Source: Salinivibrio sharmensis (GTDB lineage: Bacteria > Pseudomonadota > Gammaproteobacteria > Enterobacterales > Vibrionaceae). From it: a stretch of DNA of 64,000 bases. Location of the stretch: the NCBI RefSeq assembly GCF_001995985.1, contig NZ_MUFC01000004.1:1-64000 (forward strand). Direction: 5' to 3'. The notes under the pieces are model-generated. The model worked only from the letters and a program-made list of their open reading frames with translations, searched no databases and had not been told where the DNA came from. Of this stretch, positions 47,816 to 55,933 are shown one piece after another. A program made the translations under genes and the position numbers. Positions within the stretch are counted from its first letter, which is position 1; every line of letters begins with the position of its first letter.

Positions 47816-49210
47816 GTGAATCAGCCCATTGACCAGAACAAACATATTGTCACATTACTTCCCTCACTTTTTCGCCATCTCGATACGGCGGTTGTTATTG
47901 CTGACACAAATCGCCGTATCCAATTTATTAATCCACACGCAGAAGCCCTATTTGGTTGCAGCCTAGCGGATGTAAAAGGCGCTAGCACACGCATCCTATA
48001 CGCCGAACAAGAAGACTTTACCGCAACGGGTAAAGATCGTTTTAACACTCACTCAGTTCACGCATACTACGATGCTTATGTGGTGAGATATAAAACCGCC
48101 GATGGCCATGTGTTTTTGGGCGAAACACATGGTGGGCCAGTATGCGATGAGCAACAAGTTGTCGCCATGTATGTGGCTTTTATTCAAGACATTAGCACCC
48201 GCGTAGAAGTAGAATCCGCGCTCAACCAGCTACACTCAATCACGTCAGCACGCAATTTGGATTTTTGCCGGCGCGTAGAGCGCATTCTCTCACTCGGTTG
48301 TAAACACTTTAATTTGCCTATCGGTATACTCAGCCAAATTCATGGCCAGCGTTATACCGTTCAATACGCGCAGCATCCTGATGACGCCCTGCAGCCTGGG
48401 CAAGCATTTGACTTGAAAGAAACCTACTGTTGTCACGTCTATGAGGCCAATGAGGCGCAAGGTTTCCACCATGTTTCGCAAAGCGATCTCAAAGCCCACC
48501 CCTGCTACGAACACTTTGGCCTCGAAGCGTATATCGGTGCGCCCATTTTTATTGATGGCGAGCGCTATGGCACGTTAAATTTTTCAAGCCCAGAGCCCAC
48601 TCGCCCCTTTGTCTCACAAGACTACGAACTGGTACGACTTTTTGCTGAATGGGTCGGCCATGAACTCGCGCGTCTGCGAGATTGGGAAGCACTCGAGCAA
48701 GCGCAACAATTGCTTGAAATACAAGCAAATACTGACTCATTGACGCAACTTTATAACCGCCACTATCTCAGCAATGCCCTGGTTCAAGAGCTAGCACGCT
48801 GCGAACGCTACAACAACCCCTTGACGCTAGCGATCGTAGACTTTGATAACTTCAAACTCTTAAATGACACCTTTGGTCATCGGGCAGGCGATATCGCACT
48901 ACAACGCTTCGGCAATATTGTGCGGGAAGAATCACGGATCAATGACATATACGGTCGCTGGGGCGGAGAGGAGTTTCTCTGTCTGCTTCCTGAAACGGAT
49001 TTGAGTGGTGCGGAAGTAGTACTAAAGCGCTTGGTCGAGCGCGTACATAGCGAAGAAATCCACGTCGACGGACAGACCATACGCTGCACCATAAGCATCG
49101 GTTATACGGGCTTCTCGGCAGGTGATACACAAGACAGTATCATTCAACGCGCCGACACCGCGCTCTATCTCGCCAAAGAAAACGGCCGCAATCGAATCGA
49201 GAAGCAATGA
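47816..49210 (+). CDS. PAS-GAF-GGDEF diguanylate cyclase
   Basis: Soluble sensor of 464 aa with no membrane helix. Order: PAS (about 10-130, with VVIADTNRRIQFINPHAEALFG), GAF (about 145-290, with YCCHVYEANEAQGFHHV and LNFSSPEPTRPF), GGDEF (about 300-462, with IVDFDNFKLLNDTFGHRAGD and active GGEEF). RIND sits five residues before GGEEF, an intact inhibitory site. Cys pairs in YCCHV are a possible redox point. Start is a GTG at 47816 with a weak ribosome site. One base separates its stop from the convergent HNH gene. Confidence 0.9.
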   Translation: MNQPIDQNKHIVTLLPSLFRHLDTAVVIADTNRRIQFINPHAEALFGCSLADVKGASTRILYAEQEDFTATGKDRFNTHSVHAYYDAYVVRYKTADGHVFLGETHGGPVCDEQQVVAMYVAFIQDISTRVEVESALNQLHSITSARNLDFCRRVERILSLGCKHFNLPIGILSQIHGQRYTVQYAQHPDDALQPGQAFDLKETYCCHVYEANEAQGFHHVSQSDLKAHPCYEHFGLEAYIGAPIFIDGERYGTLNFSSPEPTRPFVSQDYELVRLFAEWVGHELARLRDWEALEQAQQLLEIQANTDSLTQLYNRHYLSNALVQELARCERYNNPLTLAIVDFDNFKLLNDTFGHRAGDIALQRFGNIVREESRINDIYGRWGGEEFLCLLPETDLSGAEVVLKRLVERVHSEEIHVDGQTIRCTISIGYTGFSAGDTQDSIIQRADTALYLAKENGRNRIEKQ

Positions 49211-49211
49211 T

Positions 49212-49505
49212 TCACCCCCGCTGTTTGCGTGCCCAGTGGATGTAGTCTTGGATCACAGGCTCAGTAAGTAAAAGGTCGAGGGTGTGTAGTGTGCGACCCA
49301 GGTGTTTTTCACTGAATTGGCGATGAATAAAAGCATGGCAAGGCCGACATACCCAAATACCGTGCTCACGCATGTAAGGTCGGGAAAAGCGCTTGGTGAA
49401 CCATTTGTTGTTATGACAAGTTTTGGGGATCAAGTGATGGAAGGTCAGCGGCCTAGAGTGCTGACACAGTGCACAGGGCGTTAAAGAAGGCGGAGAGGCA
49501 GGCAT
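49212..49505 (-). CDS. Small HNH-type nuclease-like protein
   Basis: Protein of 97 aa. CALCQHSRPLTFHHLIPKT and GIWVCRPCHAFIHRQF give two CxxC pairs and the His-His/Asn/His pattern of a compact HNH zinc nuclease fold. Such stand-alone proteins are common in Vibrionaceae, and no role is settled. The ATG at 49505 starts just before the first zinc pair; upstream in-frame sequence lies over a terminator and is unlikely. Confidence 0.75.
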   Translation of the reverse strand: MPASPPSLTPCALCQHSRPLTFHHLIPKTCHNNKWFTKRFSRPYMREHGIWVCRPCHAFIHRQFSEKHLGRTLHTLDLLLTEPVIQDYIHWARKQRG

Positions 49506-49521
49506 ACGGGTTATAATACTT

Positions 49522-49551
49522 AAAAAGAAGGCCGCATCGATAACTGCGACC
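49522..49551 (-). terminator. Terminator after the glutaredoxin gene
   Basis: On the minus strand GGTCGC and GCGGCC pair (one G-T) around a 10-base loop and run into CTTCTTTTT. Confidence 0.6.
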
Positions 49552-49574
49552 CTCGTGACCAGCGTCTGGTTCAA

Positions 49575-49832
49575 TTACGCGAAGTTGTCACGTAAGTATT
49601 CAATAATATCGTCCGATTCGTACATCCACTGAGTTTCGCCGCCTTGGTCAATACGCAGACAAGGCACCATGCCTTTACCGCCTTCGGTCTGTAGGCGTTG
49701 CCATTCTTCGGCGTTAGCGTTCATATCCACCAGCGGAATATCTAACTTGAGCTCTGTCATGACTGCACGCACTTTATGGCAAAATGGGCAGTGCTCTTTG
49801 TGATACAAGCTTAGTCCGTTCAAATCAGCCAT
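49575..49832 (-). CDS. Glutaredoxin family protein
   Basis: Small thiol-disulfide protein of 85 aa. LYHKEHCPFCHKVRAVM holds the CPFC redox site at the N-terminus; GMVPCLRIDQGG contains the cis-Pro, and MYESDDIIEYL matches the glutathione-binding end of the fold (also shared with GST N-domains). AAGGAAACATA precedes the ATG at 49832. Expected to reduce disulfides with glutathione in the cytoplasm. Confidence 0.88.
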   Translation of the reverse strand: MADLNGLSLYHKEHCPFCHKVRAVMTELKLDIPLVDMNANAEEWQRLQTEGGKGMVPCLRIDQGGETQWMYESDDIIEYLRDNFA

Positions 49833-50010
49833 TATGTTTCCTTCTGGGTCATCAGGGCGGCTTTTCAAATGCCGCCAACTGTGTGAATTCACTCCACGTA
49901 ATGATGGCATTTAACTTGGCCCCAACGCTAGTCTTTAGCCTGTTTTATTGGCGCCAAATGAGCAACTAAGTGCATAATGGAGATTAACCCATCACCTCAA
50001 GGTCGCTTGC

Positions 50011-50535
50011 TCATAACTCAAACGCTAGATAGTGTGTTGCGATAACAAAGACAGTCATCGCTTTGCCAGCCACGTGGGCCACGTTGAATTTTTTACCACA
50101 CAAGTTAAACCCATTCCGCTCTAACACCGTTTGCGATGCCATGTTGGTCGTAGACACCATGGCGTTGAGTGTCACAAGTCCGTATTCGCGAGCAATCTCT
50201 AGGGCGTACTTCACGGCTCGAGACGCAACCCCTTTCCCGGTGTGTTGCTCTGCAATGCGATACCCTAACGAACCTGATGCAGATACCGTATCAATTTGGC
50301 TGATATTAACCCGTCCCAAAAGCTGCCCCTCGGCATCCGTGATCAACATCGGTACGTGTTGTCCCTTCTGATGTAATGCCAGTAATTCGCAGATGTGGTC
50401 ATAAACGCTTGATAGGCGGTAAAACGCCTCACCGCGCGATTCAATATAGGTTTCAAAATAAGCACGGTTTTGTTGTTCAAAATGGAACAACAAGTCCGTA
50501 TCAGCGAGGGTAAGGGGGCGGATCAGTAACTGCAT
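50011..50535 (-). CDS. GNAT acetyltransferase (RimJ-like)
   Basis: N-acetyltransferase of 174 aa. IRPLTLADTDLLFHFEQQNRAYFE is the N-terminal block, LGYRIAEQHTGKGVASRAVKYALEIA the acetyl-CoA loop, and MVSTTNMASQTVLERNGF the closing segment. Substrate unknown. It starts 12 bases after the GFA-family gene on the same strand and is probably co-transcribed with it. Confidence 0.86.
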   Translation of the reverse strand: MQLLIRPLTLADTDLLFHFEQQNRAYFETYIESRGEAFYRLSSVYDHICELLALHQKGQHVPMLITDAEGQLLGRVNISQIDTVSASGSLGYRIAEQHTGKGVASRAVKYALEIAREYGLVTLNAMVSTTNMASQTVLERNGFNLCGKKFNVAHVAGKAMTVFVIATHYLAFEL

Positions 50536-50547
50536 AACACGACCGAA

Positions 50548-50949
50548 TTAATCCGGTCCATGTTCAAACTGTTTTAATGCCTCATTGGGTGTATGCCATG
50601 GTGCCTTCGACGCCGTGTGAATATGAAAATTTGGCGCACATTGTGGGGCCGTATCCAAAATTCCCAGACGAATATTAAACACACCCTTATTGATTTTATG
50701 AGAGAAAAGACTCGACCCACATTGCCCACAAAAAGCAAGCACCGTTTCTGAGCTCTTCTCATAATAACGAATATGCGCTTGGCCAGCCGTGACCGAGACT
50801 TTGTCTGCCTCTATGCCGCCGACTGATGAATAATCTGAACCAGTAAACTTTCGGCATTCAGAGCAATGGCAATTTCCCATATAAAGGAAGGTATCTGGCA
50901 ATGTAAGACGGACACCACCACATAGGCAGCTAGCAGAGAGTGTGGACAT
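50548..50949 (-). CDS. GFA family zinc protein
   Basis: Protein of 133 aa of the GFA (glutathione-dependent formaldehyde-activating enzyme-like) family. CLCGGVRL, CHCSECRKFTGS and FCGQCGSSLF provide the zinc cysteines. Most members are of unknown function; Gfa catalysis itself has been questioned. The ATG at 50949 has GGGA eight bases upstream; the ATG two codons earlier is too close to it. First gene of a two-gene unit with the GNAT gene. Confidence 0.88.
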   Translation of the reverse strand: MSTLSASCLCGGVRLTLPDTFLYMGNCHCSECRKFTGSDYSSVGGIEADKVSVTAGQAHIRYYEKSSETVLAFCGQCGSSLFSHKINKGVFNIRLGILDTAPQCAPNFHIHTASKAPWHTPNEALKQFEHGPD

Positions 50950-51176
50950 GAACATATCCCTATCTAAAGTATCAAACTTTATTGTCTACTCTTGCCTAGC
51001 AGAAGACAATTAAAATGTTGCATTTCATAGGCATGGCTATCTATTAATCTTCACCCTCGGTGCTTGCCACTTTCGCCCTCTTCCTATTTACAGTGTAAAT
51101 TCATTGGCAGCGCGTCGACCTAACTAGACGCTTGACGAATTAACGCTCACAATCCTGACGTCCCCCTGAACATATA

Positions 51177-51190
51177 GTGACATTGGTCAC
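51177..51190. promoter_or_regulatory. Inverted repeat GTGAC/GTCAC, distal copy
   Basis: GTGAC-ATTG-GTCAC, 125 bases before the membrane protein gene. Shares its half-sites with the copy at 51253-51269. Confidence 0.4.
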
Positions 51191-51252
51191 ATAAATTATT
51201 GCAGTTTATGAAAGCGCCCCGTAATATCATTGCCATTAAATTTGGGATGAAG

Positions 51253-51269
51253 GTCACACATAAAGTGAC
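51253..51269. promoter_or_regulatory. Inverted repeat GTCAC/GTGAC, proximal copy
   Basis: GTCAC, 7 bases, GTGAC, 46 bases before the membrane protein start. Same half-sites as the distal copy in the opposite orientation. Confidence 0.4.
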
Positions 51270-51314
51270 AGTATCTACGGACGGGCTGATCGTTTTTACC
51301 AAGTTGAGGGTGAT

Positions 51315-51992
51315 ATGACACTACCACGATCTTCATGTACTGCTCGTGCCGTGCTCAAGGGGGCGGGGCGTTTTTTTGCTATCGCGTGCTATTTAGCCGG
51401 TATTGCTGGCATTATCCATTACAGTGTGGCGGCACATAACGTGGCGTCAGAATCTTCACTTATTGAACTTTCACAATTACTCCTGCTCGTGCTCACCGTA
51501 TTCACCTTTCGCGGCGTGGCTAAACGGAATCACGCTATTTCGCAGGCAGCCAAACTGATGAGCGGTTTTTTCTTAGTACTGATGATCCGCGAGCTCGATG
51601 CTACCCTCGATATCGTCATGCATGGTTTTTGGAAAGTCCCCGCATTGTTGGTCACCGGGTTAACCATTTGGCCAGCGCTCAAAAACGGCCGTGACACATT
51701 CACTAGCCTGGCCCACGCACTTAGCGCCAAAAGCAGTACCCTGTTGATTGTGGCATTAGGGCTATTGCTGGTTTATTCGCGCTTGTTTGGAATGGGTGAG
51801 CTATGGGAGCAGGCCATGGGTGCCATGTATGTGAGAGATGTGAAAAACATTGCGGAAGAAAGCACCGAGCTGGTCGCGTACTCACTGATTTGGCTTTCAG
51901 CACTGGGTTACTGGCTAGAAGCGGAAAAGCAACGCCACCCCCATGCATCTAGTGTTATGCATACAGCGGAGCAGGATGTACCTGCTCAGTAG
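51315..51992 (+). CDS. Polytopic membrane protein of unknown function
   Basis: Inner-membrane protein of 225 aa with about five or six helices (about 20-38, 48-65, 78-95, 105-122, 138-158, 185-202). Charged residues fall inside helices or at their edges (IRELDATLDIVMH and IAEESTELVAYSL), which suggests a buried functional site, for instance for metal or heme. I do not recognise a family. GAGGGTGAT precedes the ATG. The upstream region carries paired inverted repeats. Confidence 0.7.
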   Translation: MTLPRSSCTARAVLKGAGRFFAIACYLAGIAGIIHYSVAAHNVASESSLIELSQLLLLVLTVFTFRGVAKRNHAISQAAKLMSGFFLVLMIRELDATLDIVMHGFWKVPALLVTGLTIWPALKNGRDTFTSLAHALSAKSSTLLIVALGLLLVYSRLFGMGELWEQAMGAMYVRDVKNIAEESTELVAYSLIWLSALGYWLEAEKQRHPHASSVMHTAEQDVPAQ

Positions 51993-52085
51993 CTTTCCCC
52001 ATGCGTGTTATCGTTGGGCGTCGCCAGTAGGCGGCGTCGTGGCTTGATGCTATCATTGGGGAAAAGAGCAGCAGGAGCCAAGATA

Positions 52086-52418
52086 ATGGCGCGGACGTTT
52101 GTTTTCCTTTTCATTGTTTTTTCTACGTTTTCTTATGCAGATGCGGATGACTCGCCTCAATCCGACAAAGTGATCACCCACAAGAACGAGACGATTTGCA
52201 AATCAACCTTTAGCCAGAAGATGATCAGCCAGCAAATGACGTTCAGTAATCAAGCTAATGCGTCAGACGTTAGGCGTATTGCCGAGCGTAAAATTGCCGC
52301 AGCCCGAAAAAAATTCGCCGACACAGGCAGCTATTGCGATGCCGCCCAAGTACTGATGAACTTTGAGCCTGAGTCCCTCTCTGGCCAGGATGGCGACGCG
52401 CAATTTAAAGAGCAATAG
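52086..52418 (+). CDS. Small secreted protein of unknown function
   Basis: Periplasmic or secreted protein of 110 aa. The signal peptide MARTFVFLFIVFSTFSYA is cut before DADD. The mature part has two Cys (ETICKS and SYCDAAQ) that could form a disulfide, in a mostly helical charged sequence. No family recognised. AGGAG lies 10 bases before the ATG at 52086. Confidence 0.65.
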   Translation: MARTFVFLFIVFSTFSYADADDSPQSDKVITHKNETICKSTFSQKMISQQMTFSNQANASDVRRIAERKIAAARKKFADTGSYCDAAQVLMNFEPESLSGQDGDAQFKEQ

Positions 52419-52552
52419 AACACAGCGCGCTGTGGGTTCACATCTTTTTTTCGGAGTCCAACAATCATAAGCCTTGTTGGTCAACGCACACTTTTCCTCC
52501 TCCCGCCTAGGCTGTGATACACTCCCGCCACGGATAAACAAGGGCTTTGATG

Positions 52553-53017
52553 ATGAAAAAAATGCTATTTGCAGTCGCGCTCGCCGCGGCGCTGGCTGGT
52601 TGCGACAACGATGAAGTTGGGGACGTTAGCTTGGGGATGTTTACCATGAAAGACATCAAGCTTAACCATCTGGTCGATCCTGTGGTAAGCGGGGTGACGT
52701 GCCATGTCGCCTCTGTTGAAGCCGATTTAAGCTTTTCTGACCCAAGCGATAGCGCCATCTCTTGTCGTCAAACCGGTGAAATTACGCCAGAGATGATTGC
52801 CAATATCGATAAAAGCGCATCGGGCGAAGTGGTATTTAGAAAGTCGAAAAGTATTTTCTTCAAGTCGATGAAGATTCGTCGGATTTTCGATGTGAAAAAT
52901 CAGACCTTGATGTACCTTTCTTACTCAACAAAAGAAACATCCGGTAGCTTCAAGCATAGCTTGTCCACGGTTCCTCTATGGGGCACCAAGGCGTACCAGT
53001 CACAACCACAACAATAA
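52553..53017 (+). CDS. CreA family lipoprotein
   Basis: Protein of 154 aa with the DUF CreA layout: DEVGDVSLGMFT near the front, VVSGVTCHVASVEADLSFSDPSDSAISCRQTGEI in the middle, and VVFRKSKSIFFKSMKIRRIFD followed by LMYLSYSTK near the end. The N-terminal AAALAGC is a lipobox, so the protein is predicted to be a lipoprotein, while E. coli CreA is a soluble periplasmic protein. Asp at position +2 is typical of inner-membrane retention (C-D-N-D here). Function of CreA is unknown. ATGs at 52550 and 52553 are equivalent choices. Confidence 0.85.
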   Translation: MKKMLFAVALAAALAGCDNDEVGDVSLGMFTMKDIKLNHLVDPVVSGVTCHVASVEADLSFSDPSDSAISCRQTGEITPEMIANIDKSASGEVVFRKSKSIFFKSMKIRRIFDVKNQTLMYLSYSTKETSGSFKHSLSTVPLWGTKAYQSQPQQ

Positions 53018-53057
53018 TCACCGCCACGCCCGCAGGCGACATTGAAACGAGAGCGCG

Positions 53058-53612
53058 ATGAACAAAGTCGAAACACAGATGAATGCGTGGCTGGATGAGG
53101 TGGTGATTGGGCTGAACCTTTGCCCTTTCGCCGCGAAGCCACGTCGCAAACAACAAATTCAGCTCACTATTTGCGACGCTGAGGATGATACCGAGATTTT
53201 GACCGCGATTTATCAGGCTTTAGTCCACCTTGATCATACCGATCCTAACATCACTGATACGACGGTAGTCGTGGTGCCCAACGCGCTCGCTGATTTTGAC
53301 CATTACCTGGATCTCATCGATGCCACCGAAGCGATGATTGACCATTACCACTGGCGGGGAGTTTTCCAAGTCGCCAGTTTTCATCCTGACTACTGTTTTG
53401 AAGGTTGCGCTCCAGAGGATAGTGAGAACCTAACCAATCGCTCCCCCTACCCTTGCTTTCACTTGATTCGTGAAGCCAGCATGTCACGCGCGCTTGCGCA
53501 TTATGGCCAAGACCCAGAACAGATCCCCGCACGCAATATTGCGCGTGTTTCAGCACTGACTTATGAAGAGCGTCAAGCACTCTTTCCTTGGATAAAAGCC
53601 TCACCAGACTGA
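53058..53612 (+). CDS. DUF1415 family protein
   Basis: Cytoplasmic protein of 184 aa, recognised by VETQMNAWLDEVVIGLNLCPFA at the start and FHPDYCFEG, NRSPYPCFHLIREASM in the second half, the DUF1415 hallmarks. Function unknown. It follows creA by 40 bases. Its last 40 bases overlap the 3' end of the convergent FAH-family gene, so both C-termini are coded on opposite strands of the same DNA. Confidence 0.88.
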   Translation: MNKVETQMNAWLDEVVIGLNLCPFAAKPRRKQQIQLTICDAEDDTEILTAIYQALVHLDHTDPNITDTTVVVVPNALADFDHYLDLIDATEAMIDHYHWRGVFQVASFHPDYCFEGCAPEDSENLTNRSPYPCFHLIREASMSRALAHYGQDPEQIPARNIARVSALTYEERQALFPWIKASPD

Positions 53613-54268
53613 ACCTCTACCTGGGTTTGGGCGAGGTGTTGTCCCTCAAGCGACAGCGATAAAAGGTCGCCGTTTTCCAGCACACCAACCCCTTCGGGGG
53701 TGCCCGTCAACACAATGTCGCCTGGATTCAACCAAAACGTTTGGCTTATATGCTGAATAAGTGCGATCACTGGCATCAACATGGTCGCGCTATTGCCTTG
53801 CTGCCGCATCTCACCATTGATGGACAATGAAAAGGCGACCTCACACCAATCATCAGGCACCGCCACAAAACGCCCAATCGCCGCACTCCCCGCAAATGCT
53901 TTCGCCCGCTCCCAAGGCAGCCCTTTTTGTTTTAAGCGACTTTGCTCTTCGCGACGGGTTAAATCCAGCGCGAGCGTCATCCCGCCCAAAGCGTCCTTGA
54001 CCGCTTGCTCACTGGCCTGAAATAACGGCTTGGTGATCAGCACAGCCAACTCGGTTTCATAGTGCACAGGCACAAACTGCTCGGCGATGGCTAATGGCGC
54101 TTCCAAGGGTTGAATCGCGCTTGGTGGCTTCATAAATAAGACCGGCTCATCCGGAATAGGGTTATTGAGCTCGCGTGCGTGAGCCGCGTAATTGCGTCCC
54201 ACACACACGACTTGTCCCACGGGAAAATCGATTGTCTTGCCTTGTAACCATTGGTGTTGGTAGCGCAT
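53573..54268 (-). CDS. Fumarylacetoacetate hydrolase family protein
   Basis: Metal-dependent C-C hydrolase or decarboxylase of 231 aa, similar in length and order to E. coli YcgM. VCVGRNYAAHARELNNPIPDEPVLFMKPPSA is the first block, HYETELAVLI carries the metal-binding Glu pair, and LTGTPEGVGVLENGD the C-terminal block. YcgM-type members decarboxylate oxaloacetate or hydrolyse acylpyruvates; the in vivo substrate is not clear. AGGAAG precedes the ATG. The end overlaps the DUF1415 gene by 40 bases. Confidence 0.88.
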   Translation of the reverse strand: MRYQHQWLQGKTIDFPVGQVVCVGRNYAAHARELNNPIPDEPVLFMKPPSAIQPLEAPLAIAEQFVPVHYETELAVLITKPLFQASEQAVKDALGGMTLALDLTRREEQSRLKQKGLPWERAKAFAGSAAIGRFVAVPDDWCEVAFSLSINGEMRQQGNSATMLMPVIALIQHISQTFWLNPGDIVLTGTPEGVGVLENGDLLSLSLEGQHLAQTQVEVQSGEAFIQGKSA

Positions 54269-54422
54269 TTATTTCTTCCTTGCTAATGAAAAGTCGATCC
54301 CTGACTAATTTTGATAACGAAAAAGGCAAGAATGCAAGACACAGTTGGCATTTCCCGTGTCGTTGACTTGTTGATTTTTTTATCTCGACCAAGGATACAA
54401 AGAGAGATTGAAGGGAGCACCT

Positions 54423-55115
54423 ATGCCGCAACATCCATTTGATTCCCCCATCCAGTGTGTCATCTTTGATTGCGAAGGGACCTTGGTTGACTCAGAGAAG
54501 CTATCTCATCAAGCCTTGGTGGAAACTTTCTCCACGTTTGGTGTGCGTGTTGATCTGCAAGACTCACTCGATCATTTTGAGGGCGGAAAACTCACCGATG
54601 TCCTCCAACAAGCCTGTGAGCGTAGCGGCGCACATATTCCTATTGATCAACTCGAGCCACGTTTTCGACACTTATGTCGTCAGTATTTCGAGGCTGAGTT
54701 AGCGCCAGTAAAGGGCATTGAAACCGTCTTACAGGCGCTTGAACAGCAAGGGATTGATGTTTGTGTCGCATCAAATAGCCCCGTAGAAAAAATGGCCCAT
54801 GCACTTCAACTCACCAAGCTGTTGCCCTATTTTGAGCATCGCTTATTCAGTGCCTTTGATACTAACAGCTGGAAGCCGGCCCCGGATCTTCTTCACTACG
54901 CTGCGATGAATATGGCCTGCCCCACTGCCCAGTGTGTGTTCATCGATGACACCAACAAAGGCATACAAGCGGGGATCAATGCCGAGATGCGTACCATCCA
55001 CTTTAACCCCAACCCCAATGTGCCCACAACAGCGCACCCTTTAGTCACTCGCTTGTTTAGCAGTGACGCGTTATTGCATTATTTTCAAAGCGCTAGCATG
55101 ACCTTAACGCGCTGA
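54423..55115 (+). CDS. HAD-family hydrolase, YieH-like
   Basis: Cytoplasmic phosphatase of 230 aa, with the order of parts of beta-phosphoglucomutase/YieH-type HADs. Motif I is DCEGT (D16, E18): the second Asp, normally the general acid/base, is replaced by Glu. Motif II is VASNSP, motif III the Lys in SWKPAPD and motif IV FIDDTNKGI. E. coli YieH dephosphorylates 6-phosphogluconate among other sugars. GGGAG lies before the ATG. The last 12 bases overlap the convergent GntR gene. Confidence 0.87.
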   Translation: MPQHPFDSPIQCVIFDCEGTLVDSEKLSHQALVETFSTFGVRVDLQDSLDHFEGGKLTDVLQQACERSGAHIPIDQLEPRFRHLCRQYFEAELAPVKGIETVLQALEQQGIDVCVASNSPVEKMAHALQLTKLLPYFEHRLFSAFDTNSWKPAPDLLHYAAMNMACPTAQCVFIDDTNKGIQAGINAEMRTIHFNPNPNVPTTAHPLVTRLFSSDALLHYFQSASMTLTR

Positions 55116-55790
55116 GTGGCCGCATAACGCGACCGCATGTTGCCGCCACCATTCCTGATCAAGCCGAACGGTGCGTAACGCACCACCATGCTGTATGTTC
55201 CACTCGCGCACCACCTTTAATACAGGTGTGCCAGCGGGTACCTCCAATACAGCCGCACGATCACTGTCTAACGCTTCCCATGAGCTCGACCAATCCACAT
55301 CCGCGTCCGCTGGCGTGTTTAACAAGGTAGCCTGTTCACCGGTTTGCCAGATGCGGGGGTAATGGTCTGAATGGAGAAACGTGCGCACAAACCCAACAGG
55401 TAGTTGGGCAATTTGAATCAGCCCCTCTCCTTCAAAGACCTGTGCAAATGGAGGCAATTGCATCTGATCACTGACCGCCGCTGACGCCATGGGCGTTTTT
55501 TGCGTCACCCAAGAAAATTGACCACCGTGTTGCGCGAAACACTGCTGCCAATCGACGAGTTGGCTAGGGTCGTACGCACACGGGGTGGGCGCTACAAACC
55601 AGCCACGTCGCTCCCGCCGATATATGCGTCCCTCCGCCTCAAGCACCGCAAGCGCTTCTCGCAACGTGACCCGCGTGGTTGAGAAAGTCTCTGCGAGCTG
55701 GCGCTCGCCGGGGAGCTTTTTGCCCGGTGGTAATAAACCGCGATCGATTTGCGCTAATAATTGTTGGCGTATCGCCATAAACTGCATCAT
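55104..55790 (-). CDS. GntR/UTRA family transcriptional regulator (PhnR-like)
   Basis: DNA-binding regulator of 228 aa. The winged helix LPPGKKLPGERQLAETFSTTRVTLREALAVLEAEGRIYRRERRGWFV (about 20-66) is followed by a UTRA ligand domain (about 85-225). The layout resembles the phosphonate regulator PhnR, which controls 2-aminoethylphosphonate genes, but no phosphonate genes are in this window, so the target is open. Divergent from the large propeller-GGDEF gene across 143 bases, so regulation of that gene is possible. ATG at 55790, 55787 or 55778 cannot be separated. Confidence 0.83.
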   Translation of the reverse strand: MMQFMAIRQQLLAQIDRGLLPPGKKLPGERQLAETFSTTRVTLREALAVLEAEGRIYRRERRGWFVAPTPCAYDPSQLVDWQQCFAQHGGQFSWVTQKTPMASAAVSDQMQLPPFAQVFEGEGLIQIAQLPVGFVRTFLHSDHYPRIWQTGEQATLLNTPADADVDWSSSWEALDSDRAAVLEVPAGTPVLKVVREWNIQHGGALRTVRLDQEWWRQHAVALCGHSAR

Positions 55791-55933
55791 GGGCTGTCAG
55801 GTCTGCGTCAGGTTTGTGCCGCTAGTGTGATCTTTCTCAATTTGCTGCCAAAACCTGACCATAATGTCCAAGAAATAAACAGTGATTAAGATAGAATCGC
55901 CAGTCTACTTATAATCGGAGCAAAGAACAAAAG

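Larger units (their letters stand above)
50950..51314. other. Gene-free divergent region
   Basis: 365 bases between the GFA gene and a membrane protein gene on the other strand. I see no open frame or RNA gene. It holds two inverted repeats listed separately and moderately AT-rich stretches (51181-51240), and is presumably the promoter region for both sides. Confidence 0.5.
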
